This document shows, piece after piece, positions 1 through 6,812 of a stretch of 6,886 bases of DNA. The notes under the pieces were generated by a model. The model was given only the letters and a program-made list of their open reading frames with translations. It did not search any database and had not been told where the DNA came from. The DNA comes from an uncultured Actinomyces sp. (GTDB lineage Bacteria; Actinomycetota; Actinomycetes; Actinomycetales; Actinomycetaceae), in assembly GCA_938022345.1 (NCBI GenBank), contig CALIEP010000205.1:1-6886 (forward strand). Direction: 5' to 3'. Every line of letters begins with the position of its first letter. Within the stretch, counting starts at the first letter, position 1. A program made the translations under genes and the position numbers.

Positions 1-32
1 TACTCCGGCGTAAAACGACGACGAGAACCCAT
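1..32 (-). CDS. Transposase N-terminus, IS3-family OrfA-like (partial, runs off the window)
   Basis: Only ten complete codons are visible. Reading leftward from ATG at 32-30 they give MGSRRRFTPE, followed by a codon beginning TA at the edge. A short basic start followed by RRRFTPE(Y/F) is typical of the first residues of IS3-family OrfA proteins, which carry a helix-turn-helix for binding the IS ends. A well-placed Shine-Dalgarno sequence, GAGGTG (minus strand, 44-39), lies 6 bases before the ATG, which supports a real start. A TTGACA hexamer on the minus strand (84-79) could be its -35 box, but no clear -10 was seen. The family call rests on a very short peptide; the rest of the gene and the far IS end lie outside the window. 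Confidence 0.5.
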   Translation of the reverse strand, partial: MGSRRRFTPE

Positions 33-94
33 AACAGGCACCTCACTCTCCGCAAGCACACACACCCGCTTCACGAAGTGTCAACAACACCAGC

Positions 95-220
95 CTAAGC
101 CCAACACGCCTGGGACAAGCCAGCCTCCAACCCCACCATAATCGCCGCGCGATCCTCAACACTCAGCATCCGACGACAGCTCACAACCAGCCCCTCCAAC
201 AGCACGACTACCACACACAT
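95..220 (-). pseudogene. Truncated IS30-like transposase N-terminal fragment
   Basis: A minus-strand frame of 41 codons runs from ATG 220-218 (in-frame ATG also at 169-167) to a TAG at 97-95. Its second half reads LSVEDRAAIMVGLEAGLSQA, which resembles the first helix-turn-helix of actinobacterial IS30-type transposases (pattern: LS.EDR..I..GLEAGLS...IA). The similarity stops abruptly after SQA, around position 108, where a DNA-binding helix should continue; the remaining codons (CWA, stop) look unrelated. I infer a remnant cut off by the neighbouring IS to its left. It cannot encode an active transposase because the second half of the binding domain and the DDE domain are missing. The assignment rests on pattern memory of the family, not on an alignment. 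Confidence 0.45.
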
Positions 221-224
221 TGCT

Positions 225-230
225 TATAAT
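225..230 (+). promoter_or_regulatory. -10 box (TATAAT) of the probable operon promoter
   Basis: A perfect TATAAT lies upstream of the antitoxin-like frame and the hsd operon. No convincing -35 is found 16-18 bases upstream (the candidate at 202-207 is GCACGA). TG occurs at 221-222, one base off the extended -10 position. The promoter may therefore be weak or activator-dependent, or rely on the -10 alone. The expected start of transcription is about 236-238, inside the palindrome that follows. No other good promoter was seen between here and hsdM. Confidence 0.5.
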
Positions 231-235
231 GACGC

Positions 236-250
236 TGCCGTAATACGGCA
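236..250. promoter_or_regulatory. Perfect palindrome TGCCGTA-A-TACGGCA, probable operator
   Basis: A 7-base inverted repeat with a single-base centre begins 5 bases after the TATAAT box and covers the predicted transcription start. A repressor bound here would block initiation. Phd/YefM-family antitoxins repress their own promoters by binding short palindromes of this kind, and an antitoxin-like frame lies directly downstream, so it is the natural candidate binder. The palindrome is seen directly; the operator role and the identity of the regulator are inferred. A hairpin of 7 pairs with a 1-base loop is not a plausible RNA structure, which favours a protein-binding site. Confidence 0.55.
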
Positions 251-319
251 TGGTTTGGCCCCCATCATCCCTGGTTGTATGGGAGACTTGGAAGTACCCG
301 TATCAACGACAGGGAAATC

Positions 320-525
320 ATGGCACCGAAGATACGCGCGGTTCCGATGCGCCGACCCACCATCGTTGCTTTTTCACATGCTCAGGCTTCATATCAAAAC
401 AAGGAAGCGGCTGAGCCGGATGGGCCTACCATGTCAAGCCTTACGACAAACCCATCGTGGTGCTGATTTCACCTGAACGGTACGAACGATTAATGAATGA
501 AGGGATCGACACGAGTGAGCACTGA
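320..525 (+). pseudogene. Phd/YefM-type antitoxin-like gene, frameshifted
   Basis: From ATG 320 (SD-like AGGG at 311-314, 5 bases upstream) frame 2 reads MAPKIRAVPMRR... then AFSHAQASYQNKEAAEPDG, and left alone stops at TGA 464-466. In frame 1 the sequence continues AYHVKPYDKPIVVLISPERYERLM and ends at TGA 523-525. Adding one G to the GGG run at 422-424 joins the halves into a 68-residue protein. That is close to the usual size of a short Phd/YefM antitoxin, and the C-terminal part matches the family's typical (T/V)..(G/D)KP(V/I)xVL(I/V)SPExYERLM core. Frame 1 alone has a stop at 412-414 and no start codon. The family binds DNA as a dimer and neutralises Doc/YoeB-type toxins, but no toxin gene is adjacent. 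The gene overlaps the likely hsdM start by 11 bases, suggesting it was the leader cistron and possible regulator of the operon. A sequencing error in the G run would give the same picture. Confidence 0.6.
500..505 (+). promoter_or_regulatory. Ribosome binding site deciding the hsdM start
   Basis: AAGGGA lies 9 bases before GTG 515. The alternative in-frame ATG at 497 overlaps this motif and has no purine-rich sequence at a useful distance upstream (GAACGGTACGAACGATTA). The GTG start is therefore preferred. Confidence 0.55.
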
Positions 526-2566
526 AAAACAAACCAGCCACGTCTCCTTAATCTGGAATATCGCAGAGCTATTGCGGGGCGACTACAAGGAACACGAGTA
601 CGGTGACGTGGTACTTCCCTTCACAGTTCTCACGCGTTTGGATTCAGTGCTGGTAGACACGAAGCAAGCTGTTTTGGATATCAAGGCCACCTCAGTACCG
701 TCCAAGGTGAAAGAGGCGCAGTACCCCAGGGCGACAGGTTACCCATTTTGGAACACATCAAATTTCACGCTTAAAACTTTGCTCGATGATCCAGATAATC
801 TGGAACAAAATCTGTCGTACTATGTCCAGGCTTTCGCCCCAGCAGCACGCGAGGTGATGGAGGCCTATAACTTTTATAACGTGATCGAGCGCCTTGATAA
901 AGCAGGTCTACTCTACAAAGTGTTAACTGAGTTCACCTCCACCAAGGTCAATCTTCACCCAAATGTGGTCAGCAACAGCCAAATGGGCTACATCTTTGAA
1001 GAACTCATCCGCCGCTTCTCTGAGCTGTCCAATGAGACTGCTGGCGAACACTTCACCCCACGCGAAGTCATCACGCTTATGGTTAACATTTTGTTTAACC
1101 CAGACGAAGACATCAATCGAATCTGTACACCGGGAGCAATGGCGTCACTCTACGACCCAGGTGTGGGTACGGGTGGCATGCTTTCAATCGCCGGTCAACG
1201 CATCACCGAGCTAAATAGCACTGCGCGTCTTGAGGTGTTCGGGCAAGAGCTCAACCCGCAAACCTATGCGGTTGCTAAATCAGACATCATGATCAAAGGC
1301 GAAGCTCAAGAACGTATCTACCAAGGCAACTCGCTGACCAATGACAAGACGGCAGGGATGCGATTTGACTACATGTTGTGCAACCCGCCCTTCGGCGTGA
1401 ACTGGAAGAAGTACTCCGGCCCGATTCTTGATGAGGCCGAACGCAAGGGCTACCAGGGGCGCTTCGGCGCGGGAACGCCGCGCGTCTCTGACGGGTCGTT
1501 CCTGTTCTTGCAGCACATGATCTCGAAGATGCGACCCTATGATCCGGAAGACCCCGTGAATGCTCCAGGCACCCGTATCGCCATTGTCTTCAACGGATCC
1601 CCACTGTTTACGGGCGGTGCCGGTCAAGGAGAGTCGGAGATCCGCAGCTGGATCCTTGAGAACGACTGGCTCGAAGCGATCATTGCCCTTCCAGATCAGA
1701 TGTTCTACAACACGGGCATCCTTACCTACATTTGGGTATTGTCCAACCGCAAGGAACGCAGGCGTAAGAACAAGGTGCAGTTGATCGATGCCACCAGTTA
1801 CTTCCAGCGTATGCGCAAGCCCTTGGGCGAAAAGCGCAAAGAACTCACCGAAGATAACATTGCCGACATCACTCGTATCTACGGTGCGTTCCAGGAAACC
1901 GAAGAGTCGAAGATCTTCGACACCGAAGACTTTGCTTACCGCGAAGTTGTCGTGGAACGCCCGCTACGGTTGAGCTTCCAAGCCACCCCAGACGCGATCG
2001 AAGCACTCAAACAGGCCAAGCCCTTCGTGGATCTTGCAACGTCAAGGAAACGAACCGAATCTGCGCGTAACGAAGAAATCGAGGCGGGTAAGCGGGTGCA
2101 GGATGCAGTCATCGCCACCCTTGAGGCATTCGACGCCGAGCGCGTGTACCGCAACCGCGACGAGTTCACTGACCTGCTCCGTGAAGGCATCAAGGGCCGT
2201 GGTGAAAAGGTCGGCATCGCAGCGCTACGCAAGATCGTCGCCGAACTTGGCACAAAGAACCCTGACGCGGATATCTGTGTAGATACGAAAGGTAAGCCAG
2301 AGCCAGACTTGGATCTACGCGATACTGAGCAGATCCCATTCGATGAATACATCGAGACATACTTCCAACGCGAAGTCATCCCCTACGCCCCTGACGCCTG
2401 GATCGACCATGACAAGACCAAAATCGGCTATGAGATCCCCTTTACCCGCTACTTCTACAAATACGAAGAACTCGGCGACCCTATCGAGACGCTCGCCGAG
2501 ATACAGGAGCTCTCCGCGAGCATCCAAGCCGATATCGCCAAACTCTTCAGCGAGCAGGTGAAGTAA
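515..2566 (+). CDS. hsdM: Type I restriction-modification system, modification (methyltransferase) subunit HsdM
   Basis: HsdM transfers a methyl group from S-adenosylmethionine to N6 of adenine in the site chosen by HsdS, working as M2S1 and as part of R2M2S1. With the GTG start the protein has 683 residues (689 if ATG 497 is used). GTG is preferred for its Shine-Dalgarno sequence and because the protein then begins VSTEKQTSHVSLIWNIAELL, as relatives do. The N-terminal helical HsdM_N domain spans about residues 8-140. The methylase domain follows, with HFTPREV (from H179), SAM-binding motif I DPGVGTGG (D214-G221), GQELN, and catalytic motif IV NPPF (N290-F293). The C-terminal third (about 480-683) is the helical part that contacts HsdS, with the familiar YEIPFTRYFYKYEEL near the end. 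Motif I has Val where Cys or Ala is common. The stop overlaps the hsdS ATG by one base (TAATG). Confidence 0.95.
   Translation: MSTEKQTSHVSLIWNIAELLRGDYKEHEYGDVVLPFTVLTRLDSVLVDTKQAVLDIKATSVPSKVKEAQYPRATGYPFWNTSNFTLKTLLDDPDNLEQNLSYYVQAFAPAAREVMEAYNFYNVIERLDKAGLLYKVLTEFTSTKVNLHPNVVSNSQMGYIFEELIRRFSELSNETAGEHFTPREVITLMVNILFNPDEDINRICTPGAMASLYDPGVGTGGMLSIAGQRITELNSTARLEVFGQELNPQTYAVAKSDIMIKGEAQERIYQGNSLTNDKTAGMRFDYMLCNPPFGVNWKKYSGPILDEAERKGYQGRFGAGTPRVSDGSFLFLQHMISKMRPYDPEDPVNAPGTRIAIVFNGSPLFTGGAGQGESEIRSWILENDWLEAIIALPDQMFYNTGILTYIWVLSNRKERRRKNKVQLIDATSYFQRMRKPLGEKRKELTEDNIADITRIYGAFQETEESKIFDTEDFAYREVVVERPLRLSFQATPDAIEALKQAKPFVDLATSRKRTESARNEEIEAGKRVQDAVIATLEAFDAERVYRNRDEFTDLLREGIKGRGEKVGIAALRKIVAELGTKNPDADICVDTKGKPEPDLDLRDTEQIPFDEYIETYFQREVIPYAPDAWIDHDKTKIGYEIPFTRYFYKYEELGDPIETLAEIQELSASIQADIAKLFSEQVK
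2556..2560 (+). promoter_or_regulatory. Ribosome binding site of hsdS inside the hsdM end
   Basis: AGGTG lies 5 bases before ATG 2566, within the last codons of hsdM. Together with the TAATG overlap this indicates translational coupling, which would hold the M:S ratio steady. Confidence 0.5.
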
Positions 2567-3798
2567 TGCAAGAAGATAACGCAGACAATCAAATTCCCTG
2601 GATTCAGCAGGTTCCTGACGACTGGCAAACGGCGAAACTCGTTCGTGTCACGCAAATTCGTACTGGCGACATGGACACTGTGGATTCTACAAATGACGGG
2701 CCGTATCCGTTCTATGTCAGATCACCCATCGTTCGCAAGGCCGATCGTTACACATTTAACACAGATGCTGTCTTGATGTCTGGCGATGGTGCAGGCGCAG
2801 GCAGAATTTTTCACCGAGTGAGCGGGCCATTTGGGTGTCACCAGCGCGTCTATTGCATTCAGTTTTCAGAACAGATCACAAGAGATTTTGGTTTCTATTA
2901 CCTGTCTACGTTCTTCCCAATGCAAGTAGATGCAGGTTCAGCTAAGTCAACCGTTGACTCGATACGTAAGCCAATGTTGAACGGAATGCCCATCGTATTC
3001 CCATCAACTTCTGAGCAACAAATCATCACGGGATTCATCGACCGCAAGACTGCTGAGATCGATAGACTTGTCAACAAGATGGCTCGTGAGGTTCAACTGT
3101 TAGAGCGCTACCGTCGAGAGTTGATTGCCCGCACGGTGACTCGAGGCCTCGATCCGAATGCGCCGATGCGAGACAGTGGAATCGAGTGGATCGCCGAGTC
3201 TCCAGCAGCTTGGAAAACGACTACCATCTCGATCGTGACCGATGAGAACAAGGCCAAGAACACAGATTTGTCAGAGAAAAACCTGCTCAGTCTAAGTTAT
3301 GGCCGGATCATTCGCAAAGATATCGATCTCGCATTTGGTTTGCTCCCGGCGTCCTTCGATTCTTATCAAATTGTCGAACCTGGCTACATTGTCCTTCGAA
3401 TGACTGATCTTCAAAACGATAAACGCAGCCTTCGAAGTGCACTCTCCGATGAGCGCGGAATCATCACTAGCGCATACATTGGCCTTAAGGTCCGCGGTCC
3501 AATCTCCAGTGGATACTTTGCATGGCTACTGCGGTTTTATGACCTTGCAAAGGTGTTTTACTCGCTCGGCGGGGGCGTTCGCCAATCAGCAAACTACAAG
3601 GAAATCGGCAAAATTCCAATCCTCGTCCCCCCGATTGCAGAGCAACAGAAGATCGCCGATTTCCTCGAGGAAAAATCAGCACAGATTGATTTAACTATTG
3701 TGCACATCAATAGGCAGATTGATTTGTTAGGTAAGTATCGCAAGCAAGTGATTAACGATGCTGTGACGGGCAAGGTCCACGTGGGAGAGGTGGCGTGA
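2566..3798 (+). CDS. hsdS: Type I restriction-modification system, specificity subunit HsdS
   Basis: HsdS (410 residues, usual family length) recognises the bipartite target and holds two HsdM copies. The protein shows the expected two-fold internal repeat. TRD1 follows WIQQVPDDW (W12-W20) and runs to about 145. The central conserved region starts at PSTSEQQ (P146-Q152) and continues through a long helix, about 163-195, with ERYRRELIARTVTRGLDP. A second copy of the entry motif, EWIAESPAAW (E207-W216), opens TRD2, to about 352. The C-terminal conserved region then starts at PPIAEQQ (P355-Q361) with KYRKQVINDAVTGK. Both halves are intact, so a two-part recognition site is expected, but the bases recognised cannot be inferred. 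TRD1 DNA is AT-rich (24 GC of 60 at 2881-2940), fitting the exchange of TRDs between strains. The stop overlaps the hsdR ATG by one base (TGATG). Confidence 0.94.
   Translation: MQEDNADNQIPWIQQVPDDWQTAKLVRVTQIRTGDMDTVDSTNDGPYPFYVRSPIVRKADRYTFNTDAVLMSGDGAGAGRIFHRVSGPFGCHQRVYCIQFSEQITRDFGFYYLSTFFPMQVDAGSAKSTVDSIRKPMLNGMPIVFPSTSEQQIITGFIDRKTAEIDRLVNKMAREVQLLERYRRELIARTVTRGLDPNAPMRDSGIEWIAESPAAWKTTTISIVTDENKAKNTDLSEKNLLSLSYGRIIRKDIDLAFGLLPASFDSYQIVEPGYIVLRMTDLQNDKRSLRSALSDERGIITSAYIGLKVRGPISSGYFAWLLRFYDLAKVFYSLGGGVRQSANYKEIGKIPILVPPIAEQQKIADFLEEKSAQIDLTIVHINRQIDLLGKYRKQVINDAVTGKVHVGEVA
3783..3790 (+). promoter_or_regulatory. Ribosome binding site of hsdR inside the hsdS end
   Basis: GGGAGAGG ends 7 bases before ATG 3798. 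This supports ATG 3798 over the GTG at 3795 directly before it. With the TGATG overlap it suggests coupled translation of hsdS and hsdR. Confidence 0.55.
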
Positions 3799-6785
3799 TG
3801 GATACATCTGAGCGCAGGTTTGAGGATGAGATCGAGTACACGCTGACTCATGTTGGCCCCTCGGAGTTTGATGTCTACGAGTCTCGTGACCCGCGCGGCT
3901 ATGACCGTGCCTTGGGCTTGTACCCGAGTGATTTGTTGGATTTCGTGCGGGACACGCAGCCGCAGCAGTGGGAACGTTTAGAGCGCATCCACGGGGCAAA
4001 GGCTGGCGAAAAGTTTTGCAAACGGGTAGCACGCGAACTCGATCGCCGCGGCGTCATCGAGGTTCTGCGTCGCGGTGTTGAGGATCTGGGAGCGCGCTTC
4101 AAGCTGGTGTTCTTCGCTCCAGGCTCGGACTTAAACGAACTATTGGCGGAGAAGTATTGGGCGAACCGTATGACGGTAGTGCGCCAGCTGCACTACTCGA
4201 CAAAGAACGACAACTCTGTAGACACTGTACTATTCGTCAATGGTATCCCTGTGGTGACCTTGGAGTTGAAAAACCCGCTCACCGGACAGACCTATCGTGA
4301 CGCGATTGACCAGTACAAGCGTTCACGACCAGCCAGTGAGGTGCTGTTTGGGTTGAACCACCGTGCGGTGGTGCACTTTGCGGTCGATACTGACGAGGCG
4401 TGGATGACCACCAAGCTCGCAGGTATGGACACGGTGTTTCTCCCGTTTAATCGCGGCTTTGACAATGGTGCTGGTAACCCGCCCGTTTCAGGTAAGTACA
4501 AGACGTCTTATCTGTGGGAAGAGGTGCTGGCGAAGGATTCCCTGCTCGATATTTTGCACCGTTTCGTCCAGTTCATCCCGCACGACAACGACCGGCGCAA
4601 AGACAAATTGATCTTCCCGCGCTACCACCAGCTCGACGCCGTGCGTGCACTCGTCGCCGACGCGAAGTCTCATGGTGCAGGGAAGAACTACTTGGTGCAG
4701 CACTCGGCTGGCTCAGGTAAGTCGAACACGATCGCCTGGCTGGCCCACCACCTGTCGAACCTGCATGATGATCAGCAGCGTGCAGTGTTCGATTCGATCA
4801 TCGTGATCACCGATAGGCGGGTGTTGGACAAGCAACTCCAGGACACAATCTACGCAATGGATCACACGGCTGGTGTGGTGGTGCGGGTGGATAAGAATGC
4901 CCGGCAGCTCACGGAGGCGCTGACTGACGGAGCTAAGATCATTATTTCTACGTTGCAGAAATTTCCGTTCGTTGATGTCAGCAAGGTCGCTACCACTGGT
5001 AAGCAGTTCGCTGTGATCGTGGACGAGGCGCATTCCTCTCAGACCGGTGAGGCCTCAGAGAGGCTCAAGCAGGTGCTCGCGGATACAGCCACGGCAGGGA
5101 AAGAGTCGGAAGAAGACTTGCTTGAGCGATATGTGGCGGCTGAGGCTCAGGTTGAGGAAGAACAGCTTGAGATCGATGAGCAAATTGCTCAGGAACTTCG
5201 GACTCAAGGGCGACAGAAGAATCTGTCCTTTTTCGCGTTCACGGCCACTCCAAAGCAAAAAACGCTCGAGATCTTCGGCACCCCGGTGCCCGACGCCACC
5301 CCGGTTCCGTTCCACGTGTATTCAATGCGTCAAGCAATCGAGGAGGGCTTTATCCTTGATGTGCTCAAGAACTACACGACGTACCAGACTTATTACCGGG
5401 TCGGGAAAACTACGGCGGACGACCCTGAGTACTCCACTAAACAAGCCAACAAGGCGCTCGGTAAATACCTGAGTCTGCATCCATACAATCTGCGACAGAA
5501 AGCCGAGATCATCATTGAGCACTTCCGCGCTAACGTCGCTCACGAGATTGGCGGCAACGCCAAAGCCATGCTGGTGACCGGTTCACGCCTGCATGCGGTG
5601 CGCTACTACTTCGCCTTCCGTGACTACATCACACGCATGGGCTACGAAGACCTTGGCGTGCTCGTGGCATTCTCAGGAACGGTCGAAGACGGGGGCGTGG
5701 AATACACCGAGGAACAGATCAACCAGATCCCCGAAGCGGAATTGCCGGAGAAGTTCGCCAGTGGCGAATACCAGCTGCTGCTCGTGGCCGAGAAGTATCA
5801 GACAGGCTTCGACCAGCCACTGCTGCATACCATGTATGTGGATAAGAAGCTCCACGGAGTCAAAGCGGTGCAAACCTTGTCACGGATCAACCGCATGCAC
5901 CCGGGCAAGACCGACACGTTCGTACTCGACTTTGTCAACACCGCTGAGGAGATCAAAGAGTCATTCCAGGACTACTACATCTCCACCGGCATCACTGAGG
6001 AGACCGACCCAAACATCGTCTACGACCTCTACCACTTGCTCGCCTCTTACCATTTGTGGACGGACAAGGAAATCGAAGGCTTTACCAAGGTCTTCTTCAC
6101 CGAGTCGAAGAAGCAAACGAACCTTGACTTCAGCAGACTCAATGCCTACCTTGATCCGGCCGTCGTACGGTTTGACGAACTCGAGGATGAGGACAAGCTC
6201 GAAGCGCGGGCGAGGATGAACAAGTTCAACCGCAACTACGACTTCCTGACCCACATCATCCGCTACGACGACGAACGACTCCACCGGTTCGCCGCCTATG
6301 CCAAGCTCCTGGTGCGCAAGCTCCACATCGAGGGCGACCCCGCCCCACATCTCGAAGACGAGGTTGCTCTACAGTACTACCGCCTTCAGCAAGTCTACGA
6401 AGGCTCCATCGACCTGGCCGATGAGCAAGGGCAACTGTCGAACAACCCCAACACGGGCGGAGCAAGCAAGGACGAGAAGGATAACCTGTCCAACATCATC
6501 TCCAAGCTCAACGACCGCTGGGGCACCGAGTTCACCCACATGGACAAAGTCATTGAACAGCTCACCGAGGATATGGTGGACGACCCGGAAGTCAAGTCGC
6601 GTGCCCACAACTCGCTCGACATGTTCTCGATCGTTTACAACGAGCGGATCCAAGATATGGTGCTCGATCGTATGAATCAGAATCAGGAATTTGCGATCAA
6701 GTACCTATCCGATCCGCAATTCAAGGCCGATATTGATCACGTACTCTTGCCGCTGATCCACAAACGCCTCAACTCTAATGAGTAA
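3798..6785 (+). CDS. hsdR: Type I restriction-modification system, restriction/translocase subunit HsdR
   Basis: HsdR is the motor and nuclease of the R2M2S1 complex: it pumps DNA using ATP when the site is unmethylated and cuts at a distance. The protein has 995 residues from ATG 3798 (996 if GTG 3795 is used), a normal length. The N-terminal PD-(D/E)XK nuclease has D142 (SVDTVLF) and E156-L-K158 (VTLELKNP). The SF2 helicase core has Walker A HSAGSGKS (H302-S309), DEAH box VDEAH (D409-H412), motif III TATP (T482-P485), motif V VAEKYQTGFD (V663-D672) and motif VI QTLSRINR (Q692-R699). A charged stretch rich in Glu at about 434-470, between the DEAH box and motif III, is common in relatives. 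The C-terminal 250 or so residues are helical and should bind the MTase core. All key residues are present, so the enzyme looks active. GC rises to 40 of 60 at 6301-6360. The stop lies 4 bases before an IS-like terminal repeat. Confidence 0.95.
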   Translation: MDTSERRFEDEIEYTLTHVGPSEFDVYESRDPRGYDRALGLYPSDLLDFVRDTQPQQWERLERIHGAKAGEKFCKRVARELDRRGVIEVLRRGVEDLGARFKLVFFAPGSDLNELLAEKYWANRMTVVRQLHYSTKNDNSVDTVLFVNGIPVVTLELKNPLTGQTYRDAIDQYKRSRPASEVLFGLNHRAVVHFAVDTDEAWMTTKLAGMDTVFLPFNRGFDNGAGNPPVSGKYKTSYLWEEVLAKDSLLDILHRFVQFIPHDNDRRKDKLIFPRYHQLDAVRALVADAKSHGAGKNYLVQHSAGSGKSNTIAWLAHHLSNLHDDQQRAVFDSIIVITDRRVLDKQLQDTIYAMDHTAGVVVRVDKNARQLTEALTDGAKIIISTLQKFPFVDVSKVATTGKQFAVIVDEAHSSQTGEASERLKQVLADTATAGKESEEDLLERYVAAEAQVEEEQLEIDEQIAQELRTQGRQKNLSFFAFTATPKQKTLEIFGTPVPDATPVPFHVYSMRQAIEEGFILDVLKNYTTYQTYYRVGKTTADDPEYSTKQANKALGKYLSLHPYNLRQKAEIIIEHFRANVAHEIGGNAKAMLVTGSRLHAVRYYFAFRDYITRMGYEDLGVLVAFSGTVEDGGVEYTEEQINQIPEAELPEKFASGEYQLLLVAEKYQTGFDQPLLHTMYVDKKLHGVKAVQTLSRINRMHPGKTDTFVLDFVNTAEEIKESFQDYYISTGITEETDPNIVYDLYHLLASYHLWTDKEIEGFTKVFFTESKKQTNLDFSRLNAYLDPAVVRFDELEDEDKLEARARMNKFNRNYDFLTHIIRYDDERLHRFAAYAKLLVRKLHIEGDPAPHLEDEVALQYYRLQQVYEGSIDLADEQGQLSNNPNTGGASKDEKDNLSNIISKLNDRWGTEFTHMDKVIEQLTEDMVDDPEVKSRAHNSLDMFSIVYNERIQDMVLDRMNQNQEFAIKYLSDPQFKADIDHVLLPLIHKRLNSNE

Positions 6786-6788
6786 TCG

Positions 6789-6812
6789 GGCTCTTCTAAT
6801 TGAGTGTGGGTG
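6789..6812. mobile_element. Probable terminal inverted repeat of an ISL3-like insertion sequence
   Basis: The sequence starts GGCTCTTC (6789-6796), then TAATTGAGTGTGGG. ISL3-family ends in actinobacteria (for example the corynebacterial IS31831/IS1207 group) begin GGCTCTTC, which is the basis for this call. If the element ends exactly here, the 8-base target duplication made by this family would be AGTAATCG (6781-6788), which contains the hsdR stop codon. The outer boundary and the other end cannot be checked within the window. Confidence 0.45.

Noticed and set aside
71..84. CTTC-GT-GAAG inverted repeat next to TTGACA on the minus strand
   Set aside because: The arms are only 4 bases, and no -10 is visible at the right distance; too weak to call as an operator or promoter.
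415..430. Programmed ribosomal frameshift joining the antitoxin halves
   Set aside because: The site GATGGGCCTACC has no X XXY YYZ slippery heptamer and no clear stimulatory structure was seen; a one-base deletion is simpler.
255..476. Open frame of 73 codons in frame 3 across the antitoxin region
   Set aside because: The translation is rich in Arg, Cys and His without a recognisable pattern, and both antitoxin halves lie in the other two frames; it is a shadow frame.
497..499. ATG 497 as hsdM start
   Set aside because: It has no ribosome binding site at a useful distance, whereas GTG 515 has AAGGGA 9 bases upstream and gives the expected N-terminus. It stays possible.
1280..1627. Minus-strand open frames inside hsdM, hsdS and hsdR (for example 1280-1627, 1936-2379, 5961-6350)
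   Set aside because: They lie antisense to well-supported hsd genes, have no recognisable domains and show composition expected from reading GC-rich codons backward.
2566..3798. Invertible or phase-variable hsdS cassette
   Set aside because: There is only one hsdS gene, no recombinase gene, no long inverted repeats and no simple-sequence tract was seen in the window.
5593..6219. A 208-codon + strand frame overlapping hsdR
   Set aside because: It is very rich in Ser, Thr and Arg with no domain pattern and lies wholly within the helicase region of hsdR; an out-of-frame shadow.
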